NCBI GenBank assembly: GCA_026873275.1
Contig: JANTUC010000013.1
Location: forward strand, 1,426,001 to 1,490,000
DNA from: Pseudopithomyces maydicus
Lineage: Eukaryota > Ascomycota > Dothideomycetes > Pleosporales > Didymosphaeriaceae
DNA length: 64,000 bases
Reading direction: 5' to 3'
In this document: piece by piece, positions 1 to 13,014 of the stretch
Position numbering within the stretch: the first letter of the stretch is position 1
Layout: the number at the start of each line of letters is the position of its first letter
Program-made: the position numbers and the translations under genes
Notes under the pieces: model-generated
Seen by the model: the letters and a program-made list of their open reading frames with translations, nothing else
The model's database searches: none
What the model was told of the DNA's origin: nothing

Positions 1-545
1 AGTTGAAATGAATTATGAGATTCCCTTCATACTCAAAGTAAAAGCACTTTAATTTATAGTAAGGATTAAAGATAATAATTAGAATGACTATATGAATCGT
101 GAGAAGCTGCGTACGGAGCTGAGTGGGGTGTTTGAACGCGAAAAGGCCCTGTCTAACCACCATGACGCTAAGATCAACCTGGAAAATATCTAACAGTGTC
201 GGGGTCTATCCTCCGCAGGAAAGTCGTGCGGGTTCGACCCATCACGTGAAGTCTCTTCAGTTAAATGAGAGGACATCAAAAACACGGATTTACTACGTGA
301 CTTAAAAAGTAGATTCATCTGAAAAATCTCACAAAATATCAGCATTGAAGTTATATCGTGAAATTTGTGTATGGGGATGGATGGCTCTGGTTTGCCTTTG
401 ATTGTGCTCGACATGACCTCCCTAAGACCTAAGAAGATAATCGGATGACTGATCTGATAGATGGCTTTCTAGTGCTGATAATCGACCCAATTGCTTCCTA
501 CCGATTTTTCGTAATGCTCAAGGTACACTAATAGCACTGTACTAA
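1..545. other. 5' edge, no gene seen
   Basis: Moderately AT-rich sequence with only short open frames on both strands and no recognisable domain. It lies downstream of the minus-strand methyltransferase and may hold its 3' UTR. Nothing else could be supported. Confidence 0.5.
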
Positions 546-1528
546 TCACTGCACAGGTTTCCTCCCAATCACGTTCCATCGTGTAAAAGCCCAGCATGAG
601 CCATCTCGTGTCTCTTGGGCAGCTTGAGGTATCAGAGAGCTTAAACCTTTAGCCACATCCGCATTCTTCGTCTTCCGTGCCACCAACTCGTGGATCAACA
701 AGTTACATTCATGCATAGCGAGCGCCAGATGTAGAGGTGCATCTCGAACATCCGATTTCACTTGTTGCAACCCTTCATCTTCAAATAAACCCACCAGTTT
801 CGGTACCCATGTGGGACTGAGTCTCTTGTCCTGAGCTTGGGACATACTAAGCAACTGACTCAGAGCCGTTGTATCGTTCTCCGGGTGTGTTTTTTCGATG
901 CGGAAGGAGGAAACGTCTGGCTCGCTCCACTGTAGATAACCACCAGGTTCTGTGATAGATAGGACTATTGTCAGCGTGTTCATAATGGTCGAGGACACAA
1001 CTTACTGAGCAGCTTGCTGAGTCTACTAAGAACGCCAGGAATCTCCTCATTCTTCAGGACAAAGGAGAAGTTTCGAATGTTAACAACATCGTATAATCCA
1101 AGGAGATCTTCACTCGGGTCTTTGTAAATGTCCCAATTACGCAGCGTCACGTTGGAGGGAAGCCACTCAGTTGGAGGCAAAGCTTCGAAAGATACATCTA
1201 GGCCATCGAATTGAGTCGTCGATGGCAAGCGTTTTGCCAAGTCGGTGAGCCAGATACTGTTTCTTTGTGAGTGAAAAGAAATACAAACACTGAAACACCT
1301 ACCCAGTACCAGTGCCAACATCGGCAATACGTAGATTATCCTGTTGGTGTGGGATCTCAGGATGTATATGGTAGCCAAACAATTCTACCCATAGATAATG
1401 TTGGAGATTTATACTGCGAAGGTTAGGTCGTTTGGTTTCTTTCGCTCCGTGGCCATAGGATAAGGAATACTATACCGATTGTTATCGATAAAGTCACGCG
1501 TGAATACATATTTTGGGGCGGAGCTCAT
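546..1528 (-). CDS. LaeA/UMTA-like SAM-dependent methyltransferase
   Basis: This is a class I SAM-dependent methyltransferase of the fungal UMTA/LaeA-like type, whose members modify small molecules or influence secondary-metabolite expression. I read four exons on the minus strand: 1528-1476, 1413-1303, 1256-1006 and 949-546. They add up to 819 nt, or 272 aa, with GT-AG introns of 46-62 nt. The start is the ATG at 1526-1528 (MSSAPKYVFTRDF...). The SAM-binding loop is visible as ADVGTGTGIW around residues 48-57, followed by DGLDVSFEALPP, and the motif IV/V region LLKPGGYLQWSEPD sits near residue 140. The frame is intact. It is the first gene of the polyketide synthase neighbourhood and points away from it. 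A tailoring O-methyltransferase is the main alternative to a regulator; the sequence cannot separate the two. The substrate is unknown. Confidence 0.85.
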
Positions 1529-2218
1529 CCTGACTATCGCTAAATTCGATGGCACAATAAAGAGATCAATGTTGTGATAAGAGGGATAGAATAGGGGTTG
1601 TGTTTAAGATCAGTGGTAGTGTTCAGAAGAACAATCTACAATTGGAAGGAAGGAAGATATAAATACAACTTTCACTGAATACAAAGCCCCTCGTCAACAG
1701 CTTTGGGCGATTGCTGATATAAGCTCCCGTGGTAATCATCGGGAAATTTGAATGGTCAATAAACCAAACAAGCGATGATCAATGCAAAATATCGATGTTC
1801 CCTTTCTCCCAACCACTGTATTGAACTGCCGGGATTTTTATACAACAGTAACCGAGAGAATGGGGCCGTTTGGTGCTGTGCCTCAGTATTCGGTTAGCGG
1901 GCTTACATGCAGCCACGGACTGCGTAGGCCTCGTATCCTATGGTCAGGCTGCCTAGCATGGCCTACCTCATTCGTGCAGATCTTTTGATGCGGGATTATC
2001 AAACGCGCCTTTGTAAATTGCGACAGGGATGTCATTCGCTATACAACCCCGAAGGCACAGCATGCATGACCTTCGGCGCCATTCATCTGCATGAGCCCTG
2101 CCATCGTTTCGCACTGAAAAAGGGAAAATAACAAGATCTTTTGGGGAGGTCTCTCTTTCTCTCGTCATCTAGTTGGGTGGTCAAAATTTACAACACCCTT
2201 CAGATCACCATCCACATC
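1529..2218. promoter_or_regulatory. divergent intergenic region between methyltransferase and membrane-protein gene
   Basis: About 690 nt separate two divergently transcribed starts, so both promoters should lie here. A TATAAATA-like string sits on the plus strand near 1658-1666. No operator or other site could be assigned with confidence. Confidence 0.35.
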
Positions 2219-3502
2219 ATGTCATTCGTCGCATTACCAATCACGCCGAAAATTCGAGGGCTTTTCGCCGCTATTAGTGTCTTGCATGCGTGCGTTATTG
2301 TTGTATTTGCCTTGCGATTTTTCTCACGTTACCGGATGAAGGCACGGCTTGGGTGGGACGATGCATCTACAACAGCAGCTATTGTATCTTCTACGATAAT
2401 GTTCGCTCTTTATAGTCAATGTGGGATGAACCCTTCCTTTTTCGTATGCGACTCACGTTTTTCACAGTGATAAGAAGTAGTTTAGGGCACCCGCTGTCTG
2501 AAACTCTGGTCAACTACACATTTAATGGAAAGGTCAGTCGCAGCATCTTCAATCAAATTGTTAAATCTTGAACCGTTGAAAAGTTTCGCTACTCCTATTG
2601 AAACGATACACATTGGATGACTGACATTTACCTGTGAAGGCTAATTTCTCCAACGAGGTCCTGTACGGTTTGGGTATTGTATGTGCTAGACTAGGTGGTG
2701 GGTTTCTCTACCTCAGAGTATTCGCGGACGACACACTTCAAAGAAACACTAAAATATTCATGATTGTCTCTTCGACATTGGTTATAGCTGTCACAATTTG
2801 GGACGTACTTACATGCCTCCCTGTTAGTATGAATTGGGACTTAGACGCGAAGGGCAAATGTGGGAACCGGAAAGCTCCTTACCTTACCGCCTGTATTGTA
2901 GGAGTTGCTAGCGATGCTATAGCTCTGATGCTTCCTATGCCTTTGATCTGGCGACTGCAAACCGAAAGAGCCAACAAAGTCAACCTGCAGTGCTTGTTTG
3001 CTTTTGGTCTGAGGTAAGAGCTACCAGTAGTTTTGACTGAATTGAACTGACTATATGTAGTACTGTTGCTATAGTCTCATGGAGGCTGGCTTTACTCTAT
3101 AAGAGGTCTTGATCCCCCAAAACGATTGCGCCTTGTTCAGGTATTGACAAATATACTAGCAATATTAGCGAGGCACGGGCGCAAATTATCTTCACGGCAA
3201 TACTAGAAATAGACTTGGTGGTTGCATGTAGCAGTATACCAGTCGTATACCCTCTTTTCGCCCGAAAAGGATCAAGCGTCAAAGGTCCATCATTATCGAG
3301 TCGTGCAAGAGCATTAGGATCAGGAAAGAGACGTAGTAATAGGGGCTCATTCAACCCGTTGGATGACTCGTTTGAGGATCTCAATCCCAACGATATACGT
3401 CTCGACACGGTGATTACTACTACGACCATGTGTATTGGAGAGGACGCACATCATCGAACACTGGAACCCAAAACACAGCCGAGATCGCAACTGTGGGACT
3501 GA
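2219..3502 (+). CDS. PTH11/rhodopsin-like integral membrane protein
   Basis: This is a fungal multi-pass membrane protein of the rhodopsin-domain (PTH11-like, formerly SAT4-like) family, very common beside secondary-metabolite and effector genes. I read five exons: 2219-2420, 2468-2532, 2640-3013, 3061-3105 and 3160-3502, total 1029 nt or 342 aa, all in frame. Features seen: an N-terminal TM helix (residues about 12-35) ending in the family-typical LRFFSRYRMK; a conserved-position GWDDA; the segment YGLGIVCARLGGGFLYLRVF; TM segments around MIVSSTLVIAVTIWDVL and LTACIVGVASDAIALMLPMPLIW; and a last helix ILEIDLVVACSSIPVVYPLF before a polar cytosolic tail. The usual K-hydrophobic-Y-R-F stretch is slightly degenerate. 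The short exon 4 and its acceptor at 3159 are my least certain junction. Function is unknown; the family is proposed to sense external cues. Confidence 0.75.
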
Positions 3503-4871
3503 TCTTTGGTGGAATGTGAGAATCCATAGCATGAAATTCAAACTTTTGAGCTCTCTTATCTATGTGGTCATGGATTTTGTCACTCCGCCGTGTTTTTATT
3601 GACTATGTGATCCGTAAACTAATAAAGCACACTTGGTAGAAGCAATGGGACATACATCCGTGATGTCTTACTGCATGATGTGATGTAAATGGCTTCACTT
3701 CCCAGATCTTACAACTGAATATTGCGAACTACTTAGAATCCCGCTCACCGGTTTATCGTTTGCGTTGATCGGCGACGATAAGGCAAACGGAGATAAGCAG
3801 ACAGGGAGTGTCTCACCTCAACTGCCAATTTAGCCAAGCGATGCGGCGCAGCTAATCTAAAACCCGTTCAGATCAGAGCCCGTGCATCCGGAGCGGGCGG
3901 TAACGGACGTAGGTTAGTTGCTTGTCGAAGCTTCTTTTACTGTGCCTCCAGGCTGCTTGCTATCACTCTTGTCATCGATTTTGTGGTGCCTCGTTTATTG
4001 TCAAGGTTCATTGTCTGACAATCACATTGCCGCCTTGCTCACAGGTATGCAAAGATAATGAATTGTCCTAAAAAGGCAGTTTGACAAGTACAATCCCGAA
4101 GACCGGGTAAACTTGAGCTCCGCGCTTATATCCCATGTCGTACCTACTAGATCATACCTAGTTTTCTCGTCTTAATCTTCTCCATGGCTTTAGTTTCCCC
4201 ACTATTGCCATGATCAAACGCCCTCGGGGATCAAATATATATGAACTTGACACATATTGTGAGTTGTGGTTTAGGCTTCAAGTAAGTATTGCATTAGGCT
4301 ACAATTATGAACCAGGATGAGCATACATACCCAATGCCCCGGAATATGGGTTCAGGTAATGCCAGTGTCGATAAGGTATCCTGTGGCTTTGGGTTCAGTT
4401 CAACTCATGATAGGGTTCGTAATTGGTACTTTAGCCTGGCGGATGGACTCAAAAACCCCTCTGATCGCCATGATCAATGATAATGCACCCTCCATCCTTC
4501 ATCCGTGCGTTCAATGCGACACTACTTACAAGTACCCACAAGTCCGAGACAAGGCAGCAACTATGCTCAATACGTGTAGTCGTAAACGTCAATCATTTAT
4601 TCTTTGATTGTAAGTGCATTTGCATTAACTGCTGAGATGATTGAGGGCGAAGACAGCCCCACAATGTAGCTCTCACCTAAGCGTCTCCGATTAATGAGGG
4701 AAGCTAAGCCAAATGAAAAATCCGAGAGTAGAATTGAATCGACTAATTTGTGCATGACTAGAAATTTTTGAGTCTTCATCTCACCAGTAGCGGATACACC
4801 GGCTCTTTCTGGTGAATATCGTGTCGTATCGCTGTGTGCAAACATATTCCCAGAGAACAAGAACAAGAACA
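3503..4871. other. intergenic region upstream of the polyketide synthase
   Basis: About 1.37 kb without a supportable gene. Open frames here are short and have no recognisable domain. It separates two plus-strand genes and must contain the synthase promoter, but no cluster-specific operator repeat was evident to me. Confidence 0.4.
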
Positions 4872-7800
4872 ATGGCATCCACTGCGGCGATGGATGGAGA
4901 GAAATTGGAAGGAACACCTATTGCAATCGTCGGTATGGCTTATGAGTTTCCCCAGGAAGTTACCTCAGATGCCGCTTTCTGGAATACAATTTACCATGGA
5001 AGATCTACAAGCACTGAGTTTCCCCATGATCGACTGAATATTGAAGCTTATCACCATCCTGATGGAGACCGACCAAGTACAGTATGTGCAAACGTATCTG
5101 AAAAATTCTAAGCTCAGAAGTGACCCAGATACCTGTTCGTGGAGGACATTTCATAAGTGAAAATCTGGCGTCTTTCGATGCTCCCTTTTTTTCAATCTCA
5201 CCAGCAGAAGCAGCCTGCATGGACCCTCAACATCGACGCATGTTAGAAACAGCATATCATGCTTTCGAGAACGGTACATTAAGTCTTTTATAACATGTAT
5301 CCTGCGTGGCTAACTTACTAATAGCCGGAATCGCTATCTCTCAGTGTGCTGGATCCGATACCTCTGTATACACTGGCTGCTTCACAAACGATTATCTTAG
5401 CATTCTTCAACAGGACTATCAATCTGAGCAGAGACATGCTGCTATGGGAATAGCACCATCTATGCTGGCGAACCGCCTGAGCTGGTTCTTCGATCTAAAG
5501 GGCACATCGATGAACTTGGACTCAGCATGTTCAAGCAGTCTTTTGGCGTTACATCTTGCGTGTGAAGAGTTAAAGTCAGGCCATTCCTCCATGGTAAGTT
5601 GAATGAAGCCTGTATCTCTAACCATATACCAACTGACCCGGGATAAAGTCCTTAGTATGTGGGGCGAACTTGGTGTATCATCCCAACTTCATGAAGATGA
5701 TGTCAGATTTCAACTTTCTTTCTCCTGATAGTCAATGCTGGAGTTTTGACCAGCGAGCCAACGGATACTCTCGTGGGGAAGGATTTGTTGCTCTAGTAGT
5801 CAAGACACTGGCTAAAGCAATCAGTGACGGAGATACTATTCGAGCAATTATCCGGAACACAGGCTCCAATCAGGATGGTAGAACACCAGGAATTACCCAA
5901 CCAAACAAGGAAGCTCAAATAGAGCTTATCAAAGCAACATACTCTAAGGGAAACGTTGATATGGAACCAACACGATACTTTGAGGCTCATGGTACAGGAA
6001 CGCCAGTTGGCGATCCGGCAGAGGCATATGCTATTGGTACCACGTTTCGAGAATTTCGTACCATCGATGATCCTCTGTATGTGGGAGCTGTAAAAGCCAA
6101 CGTAGGACATCTAGAAGGAGCCAGTGGCCTAGCAGGAATCGTGAAGGCTGTACTCGTTCTAGAAAAGGGAGTTATCCCACCTATTGCAAAACTGCAAACT
6201 TTGAACAAGAACATCGATTCTAATGAGCTGCGTTTACACGTAAGTTTTTCATGTTTCCAAAAATCGAAATCTACTCCTGACAAACATAGTTCCCAAGAGC
6301 TGCCACAGTATGGCCAACACCAGGCTTACGTCGAGCCTGTGTAAGCATTACACCGGACCTATAATCTTGCATTAACGCTTACGCATATAGATAAACTCAT
6401 TCGGCTTTGGAGGTACCAATGCTACAGTCATTCTTGACGATGCATTTCACTATATGAAAGAACATGCGGTTTGCGGTTACCATCGAACACAATCTCTATT
6501 AACCCGGGAAGGAGATTCTGACTCCCTAGTCCATGAAAAAACACTCACTAGCTACAATGAAGATCCAGCTCCAAAGCTTCTGGTTTGGTCCGCCTTGGAT
6601 AAGAAAACCCTGGAGAGATTGTCGGGTCTGTATGGTGAATATATATATCAAAACCCGCAGCACCTCCAAGCATTGGCTTTCACACTCTCTGCTCGCCGAA
6701 GCAAATTGAACTGGAGAGCTTTCAACATTGCCTCTGTTCACTCTGTATCCCAAATTTCGCTGCCGGAGAGGGTCAACTCAAACCCCCAATGTGCGTTTAT
6801 CTTTACTGGCCAAGGAGCACAGTATGAAAAGATGGGCCAAAGTTTGCTTCGATACAGCATATATGTCGATAGCTTGAAGAAATCGCAACAGGTACTAGAA
6901 ACATTTGGATGCGAATGGAGTGTTCTCGAACTACTCGGAGACGGCCATGCCGATATAGACACCAACCAACCAAGCGTTAGTCAGCCATTAACCACTGTTG
7001 TTCAGATTGCGCTCTGCGACTTATTGAGAAGCTGTGGTATTTCCCCCGCCGTTGCGATTGGACATTCATCAGGAGAGATTGCTGCAGCTTATGTAGCCGG
7101 TGCACTGACAAGGACTTCAGCTCTCAAAGTAGCCTACTATCGTGGGTTGCTTTCATCTCAGCTTGCTCAGGAGCATCGAGGGCGTCTTTCAATGATGGCA
7201 GTTGGACTTCCAAAAGTAAAAATCGACAGATATCTCAGCCGACTGCTGCAAGAATCTGGAGAACTGAATGTTTACATCGGCTGTGTTAACAGTCCGCAGA
7301 GTGTCACACTTACTGGCAAAGCTCACCAACTCAACATTCTCAAAGAATGGCTAGAGAGTGACTCAATCTTTGTGAGGATACTCCGGGTTCCGGTAGCTTA
7401 TCACTCACCATATATGGAGTCTATTGTAGACAAGTATACACAATTGGTGGGTAGATTGGACGATGAGAATAGTACCGACCGTGTTCCCATGATATCCTCT
7501 GTCACTGGTGATATCATTACTACTTCTGAGCTTCAGAAAGCACATTACTGGATCCAAAATCTCACCTCGACCGTCCAATTCGAAAAGGCGTTCTCAAAGA
7601 TTCTTGATCAGACCATGCAGGAACCCTTGGTCAACAATAAATTTCTACGAGGTTTGGATTGTAGCCATGTTTTGGAAATAGGACCGCACAGTACACTTCA
7701 GGGTCCGATACGTCAGATCTTACATGGCTCAGGGTCTTCAACGCGTCTGACATATCTTTCATCCCTGACACGAGGTGAAGATGCACTGTCTGTGTTTCTT

Positions 7801-10800
7801 AAAGTGTTAGGGGTGTTGTACTGCGCGGGACACCGGGTCAACTTACTCATAGCAAATGACATAGAAACGTATCGGGCGCCCACTCCACCGGATATGCCCA
7901 AATATCCATTCAACCACACACAAACATACTGGAAAGAAAGTCGCCTTAGTCGTAACATGCGTTTTCCGGCGAAGGCGCGCCATGACTTACTCGGGATACA
8001 AAGCTTGGACTGGAACCAACACGTTGCCCAGTGGCGCAATGTGATAAGAATCTCTGAAGTACCATGGTTGGATGATCATAAAATCAGCGGCGATGTCATT
8101 TTTCCTGCTGCTGCAATGGTAGTCATGGCTGTGGAAGCATTCGCACAGCTATTGGGACACAAGGACTCCGTTTCTCTGGGGAAGGTTCATTTAAGAGATA
8201 TCGAATTCCTACATCCTATATCTTTTCACTTGGAGAAAGACTCTGTTGAGACTCAATTACTTCTATCGAGAGGACGAGAGCACAGTTCGCGAGATTCTTG
8301 GACTGAATTTCGGCTGTTCGCGATCGAAAACGACCAGTACATGGAGTCCTGCCGCGGTTTAATCCGTCAGTGTGCAGCGGTCAAAATGCAGGACTTAGAT
8401 TTTTGCACTCCATCATTCTTGCTAGGAAAGACGTGCTACGAATGGGCAAATGAAGTTCAGGGTGTGACAAAGGGACAAGTCGAACAGAACCTTTACGATC
8501 TATCTACAGGCAGCAAAGTACTATACGGTCCAACATTCCAAAATCTGAAGGGCATGCGCCTCAATAGCATTGGAGAGGGTACTGCGGTGTTGAACACAGA
8601 GTCATGGAAATGCAAGAATACACCTTGGCCCAGTCCAAACTATGCAGTACATCCGACAACACTAGACGGCTTGGCACAAATTGTTGTCCCAGTCCTTCAT
8701 CAAGAGATAGGTCATCTTCCTACGATGGTACCATCAAAAATTTCAAGCATGTGGCTCAATCTCGACCGGGAGGATATTCGCCATGGTTCCATTCATGTGG
8801 CTGCCAAGTGTGGTCTCCATGGTCAACGAGGCGCAACAGCAGACATCATAGCATCAACCATGGACTTGAAATGCCCACTCATCGTGATTGATGGCTTGAG
8901 AACTACATTCATCAGTGGCGACGAAGGAGCTACTAGGTACGAAACAAAACGCACGCTATGTACCAGCCTGGTTTGGAGACCTGATATCCGATCAATGAGC
9001 ACAGACGAGATCATGCAATATTGTACAACTAACCGACCAAAACAACCTGAAACAGCAGTCAAATCATACAAGTCACTCATAACGGCAATCATGTGTTTTG
9101 TGGAAGATGCGGTTCTATTCGTGGAGCAGAACCCAGGAATACAGATACCTGACCACCTGCAACTGTACATCCAGTGGCTTAATTATCAACGACAGCGGCT
9201 CCTGGACAACAAGTCCCCTGTTGATCTTGAGTCGGTCACGGAACTACTCAACAATCCCGAAGATCGAGAACAGTTTATTTGTACTGTAAGGGACTCTGGC
9301 GTTGAAGGATATTTCTTCATGTATCTAGGCCGCCATTTGGTTGATATACTTCGAGGTGAAGCCGATCCGTTGGAGCTGATGTTCGGCGATGGGCTTGCGG
9401 ACCGCTATTACGAGGCAATGCTGGCCAATGAACACCATGCCTATCCCGCGTCCGCTTATATAGACCTAGCCAGCTTTGAGAACCCTTCCATGACAATCCT
9501 GGAAGTGGGAGCTGGTACAGGCGGTCAAACTCTCCGACTTCTCCAGCACATGAGTCGTGATGGGGTGAAGAGGTGGAAGAGGTATGATTACACTGACATT
9601 TCTCCAGGTTTCTTCGGCCAAGCCCGCGAGAAGTTCAAGGAATATACTGATCATATGTCGTTTCGCGTTTTTGATATCTCCAAAGACCCCATCTCTCAAT
9701 CATTCACCGAGGGAGCATATGATCTTGTTATAGCATCACACGTCTTACATGCTACCGAGAGCCTCGAACAATCACTTCGCAACATCCGCAAATTACTAAA
9801 ACCACAGGGAAAACTACTTTTGTTTGAGACTACAGTTCCTGATGCTGTTCCAATCGGATTTGGGTTCGGCTTACTGCAAGGCTGGTGGAACCCCTTGGAA
9901 ACGAGACACGCTCAACACTTAGCCCATGCTTGGATACGGCTGCATGGGCTGACCATCTTAAGCGCACTGGATTCACCGGTGTCGATGTTGAAATTCCAGG
10001 ACAGGAAGAACGTGATTGCCGCTACAGCAGCATAATTATCTCCACCGCACTGGAGGAAGATTCAAACGCTATAGGACATGGGAGTAGTTGTACCATTGGT
10101 GTGATCTTGAACACTGAGATCGAAGCACAAAATATTCTCGCGGCAGCTTTAAGAGACGCTCAAAAACATCCAAACATCAGTTTCAGTATTCATACCCTCG
10201 AAGAAGTCGCAGTCAAATCCTCGACAACATTCTCCATGATAGTGTCGCTCCTGGAGGTTGATAATGTCTTCCTCGGTGGTATCTCCAATACCCAGTATCA
10301 AGCACTTCAGAGTGTTCTAACACGCCATAAGACCGTTCTATGGGTGACCCGGGATAGCGATGGTTGGTCGGAACCTCAACACCATCTTGTCGACGGACTT
10401 GGCAGAACATTGATGTCCGAAGACTCCACGCGGAAGTTTACCACGCTTTGCCTCGAAAACGATAGGGCAGCAGTTGGAGATATTGTCGGTTTGGTATCCG
10501 AATCGATTGACAAGGTCATGACCCTTCCGGTCGAAAAGCTAGAGAACAACTACATGGTGCGGGAACGCCTACTGCACATCCATCGTATCGTTGAGCAGCC
10601 CGAAATCGACGCAAAGGTTGCCCAGGCAATACTGCCGTTTCAAAAGTCTGAGGTTAATGTCAAGAATACTGAAATCTTGAAACTGCAATTAGAGAAGCCA
10701 GGGGAAGTGACCTCGATTGAGTGGCAGGAAAATACTTCCCTCGAAGGTGCTAAGCTTGGCGAAGACGAGATCATTGTTGATGTGAAAGCCATTGGTCTGA

Positions 10801-13014
10801 GTTCGCGGGATCGTCTCACCATATCTGGCGTTCTTGATAACGAAATGGTTCTCCAGACTACTGAAGGCTCTGGTGTTGTTCTTCAAGCGGGGAATAGTTC
10901 TCGATTCACCCCTGGACAACGTGTCTGTGTCCTTCACAGTTCAACAAACTATTCACGTATTCGTATACCTGCAGTTGCGGCTGCAGAAATACCCGAGAGA
11001 TGGAATTTCCCCTCTGCTGCATCATTGCCCACCTCGTTGTGGCATGCATACCACGCCTTGGTAGATCTAGCAAGACTGGAAGAAGATGAATGTGTGCTTA
11101 TACACGATATCAGTAGTTGTACTAGCCAGCTATTGATTCAAGTAGCTAAAAGGTTGGGAGCAATTGTTTATGCTACTGCTTCTCCAGATATGAAGCAGCC
11201 TGACCTTCCAGATCATTTGGAAGTCCCTATGAGTTCACTACTACCTTTCGATTTGGACAAGCTTCCACAGGCTATCTATCGCACAACGTGTGGCAAAGGT
11301 GTAGATGTGATAGTTGGTTCGTTTTCCCAAACCTCAATTCCAGGCTTGACAAATTGTTTGAAGCCATTCGGTCGGCTCATCAATCTCAACTGCGACCATC
11401 GAGAGTATTTATCCACTTCGGGTCTCAAGATGACGGGTGTTTCCATATCTTCTATCGATCTGGCTGGAGCGTTACAAAGAAATCCCTCAAAGGTCTATAA
11501 AGTGTTCCAAAGAGCACTCAAGCACGCTCTGGAATGGGGCATCGAGCCACCAACGAACGTTCACCTCTTTGGTGCACCAGCTTACAAAGACGCGTTTTCT
11601 CATCTTTTGCAAACAGAAATCTCTGGGAAAAGGATAATCGAGCTGAAAGAGGACATGCTGATACCTGTAAGTTGTTGCTCATCTATGTTTAACAACTTAG
11701 ACTGACCCGGTGACGCAGGCAGCTATCGCGACCAAAGCCAAATGCCACTTTAGAGGTGATGCAACATACATTATTGGGGGAGGGCTGGGTGGTCTCGGAC
11801 GAAGTTTTGCCCGCTGGATGGTACAGCGTGGAGCACGAAACCTCGTTCTGTTATCACGATCAGGTCCCACATCTGAAGCAGCGAAGACGCTCGTCGATGA
11901 GCTTCAGAAACGCGGCGTAAATGTATCAACTCCCGCTGTCGATATCAGCAATCTTGAGGAACTTGTCGACAATTTGAAGCGCATCATGAAATCGATGCCA
12001 CCAGTAAGAGGCTGTATCCAAGCAACAGTGGCGCTTAGGGTGAGTGGATAATCAGAAATGCTGCGCATTGAAAAAAGGAGACAATTTAACAGTGAACAGG
12101 ACAATCTTTTTGAGAATATGGATTACGAAGACTGGCTAATCAGTACGAAGTCTAAGTTTCAGGGCTCCTGGAACCTACACACTGCACTACCTTCGGGTCT
12201 GGACTTCTTCATCCTACTCTCATCACTCAACGGCATATTTGGTGGCCGTGCACAAGCCAACTATGCTGCAGGAAATACTTTCAAAGATGCTTTGGCCCAT
12301 TATCGAATCGATCAGGGCGAGAAGGCCGTTTCGATTGACCTCGGGTTGATGGTGGCAGAGGGTGTGGTCGCAGAAAACAAGTTTCTTCTCGAGTCCATGA
12401 GGAGGATTGGCCACCTGATGGAGATCCAGCAGGATGAACTTATTGCCTTACTGGACATATACTGTGATTCCGACCTCCCTTTGCTATCTCATGACGATGC
12501 TCAAGTCCTCGTCGGAATAGAACTTCCCTCGATGATATTGCAGAAGGGGATAGATCTGCACCACTCTATTCGGCGCCCGATTTTCCGGCATCTGTTTTGC
12601 ATGGATTCAGGTGCCAGGGGAGCTTCCGATACTGATCCTAAAAGCGCGCTCATATCAAAAGAGATTGCTCTGAAAGAAGCCGAAACGTCCGATGCAGCCG
12701 CCGCACTAGTGGTGGAGTGGTTTTCCGGGAAAATCGCGCAAGTGCTAGGTCTAGCAGAGGACGAAGTTGACAAGACAAAACCCATCAATGTGTACGGGAT
12801 TGATTCGCTTGTAGCAATTGATCTGAAGAACTGGATGCAGCGAGAGATCGGTTCGGAGATGGAAATTTTTGTTTTACTGGCTAACGTAAGTCTGGAAGAC
12901 TTGTGTAAGGAGGCAGTCAGCAAAAGCATTTTCATATGCAAAGGGTCTCCCAAAAAGATCCACTTGTGGCGGAAAGTAGGGAAGAATGAATCTTTGGAAA
13001 GATACGTGGTCTGA
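4872..13014 (+). CDS. highly reducing type I polyketide synthase KS-AT-DH-cMT-ER(0)-KR-ACP, one frameshift
   Basis: Iterative fungal synthase building a reduced, C-methylated polyketide. I read eight exons: 4872-5081, 5129-5273, 5325-5593, 5649-6239, 6290-6340, 6391-11666, 11719-12039 and 12100-13014, about 2592 aa. Domains in order: KS with DSACSSS (Cys about 187), EAHGTGT and NVGHLEG; AT with GQGAQ and GHSSGE (about 646); DH with the HxxxGxxxxP pattern in DHKISGDVIFP (about 985) and HPTTLDG; cMT with ILEVGAGTGG (about 1456); ER (about 1850-2175) whose nucleotide loop reads HDISSCTSQ instead of a GGVG-type loop; KR with GGGLGGLG, LSS and YAAGN; ACP with GIDSL (Ser about 2523). There is no thioesterase or reductase after the ACP. 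The frame breaks at the CCCC run 9891-9894, between cMT and ER, as if one base were missing; the coding total is one short of a multiple of three. Start chosen at ATG 4872; ATG 4890 is possible. The product cannot be predicted. Confidence 0.93.
9891..9894 (+). other. frameshift point in the polyketide synthase (C run)
   Basis: The frame carrying GFGLLQGWW ends in noncanonical sequence and a stop at 10035, while the frame that continues with the conserved SPCLDTAAW-type segment and the ER opens here. The switch equals one missing base and coincides with a four-C run. No plausible intron boundaries surround it. Confidence 0.8.

Noticed and set aside
228..250. GGGTTCGACCC, resembling a tRNA T-loop
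   Set aside because: The stem around it is short, and no acceptor stem, D-arm or anticodon arm could be folded from the flanks.
2219..3502. Membrane-protein gene as a pseudogene
   Set aside because: Initial stops suggested decay, but five exons with GT-AG borders give a continuous 342-aa frame.
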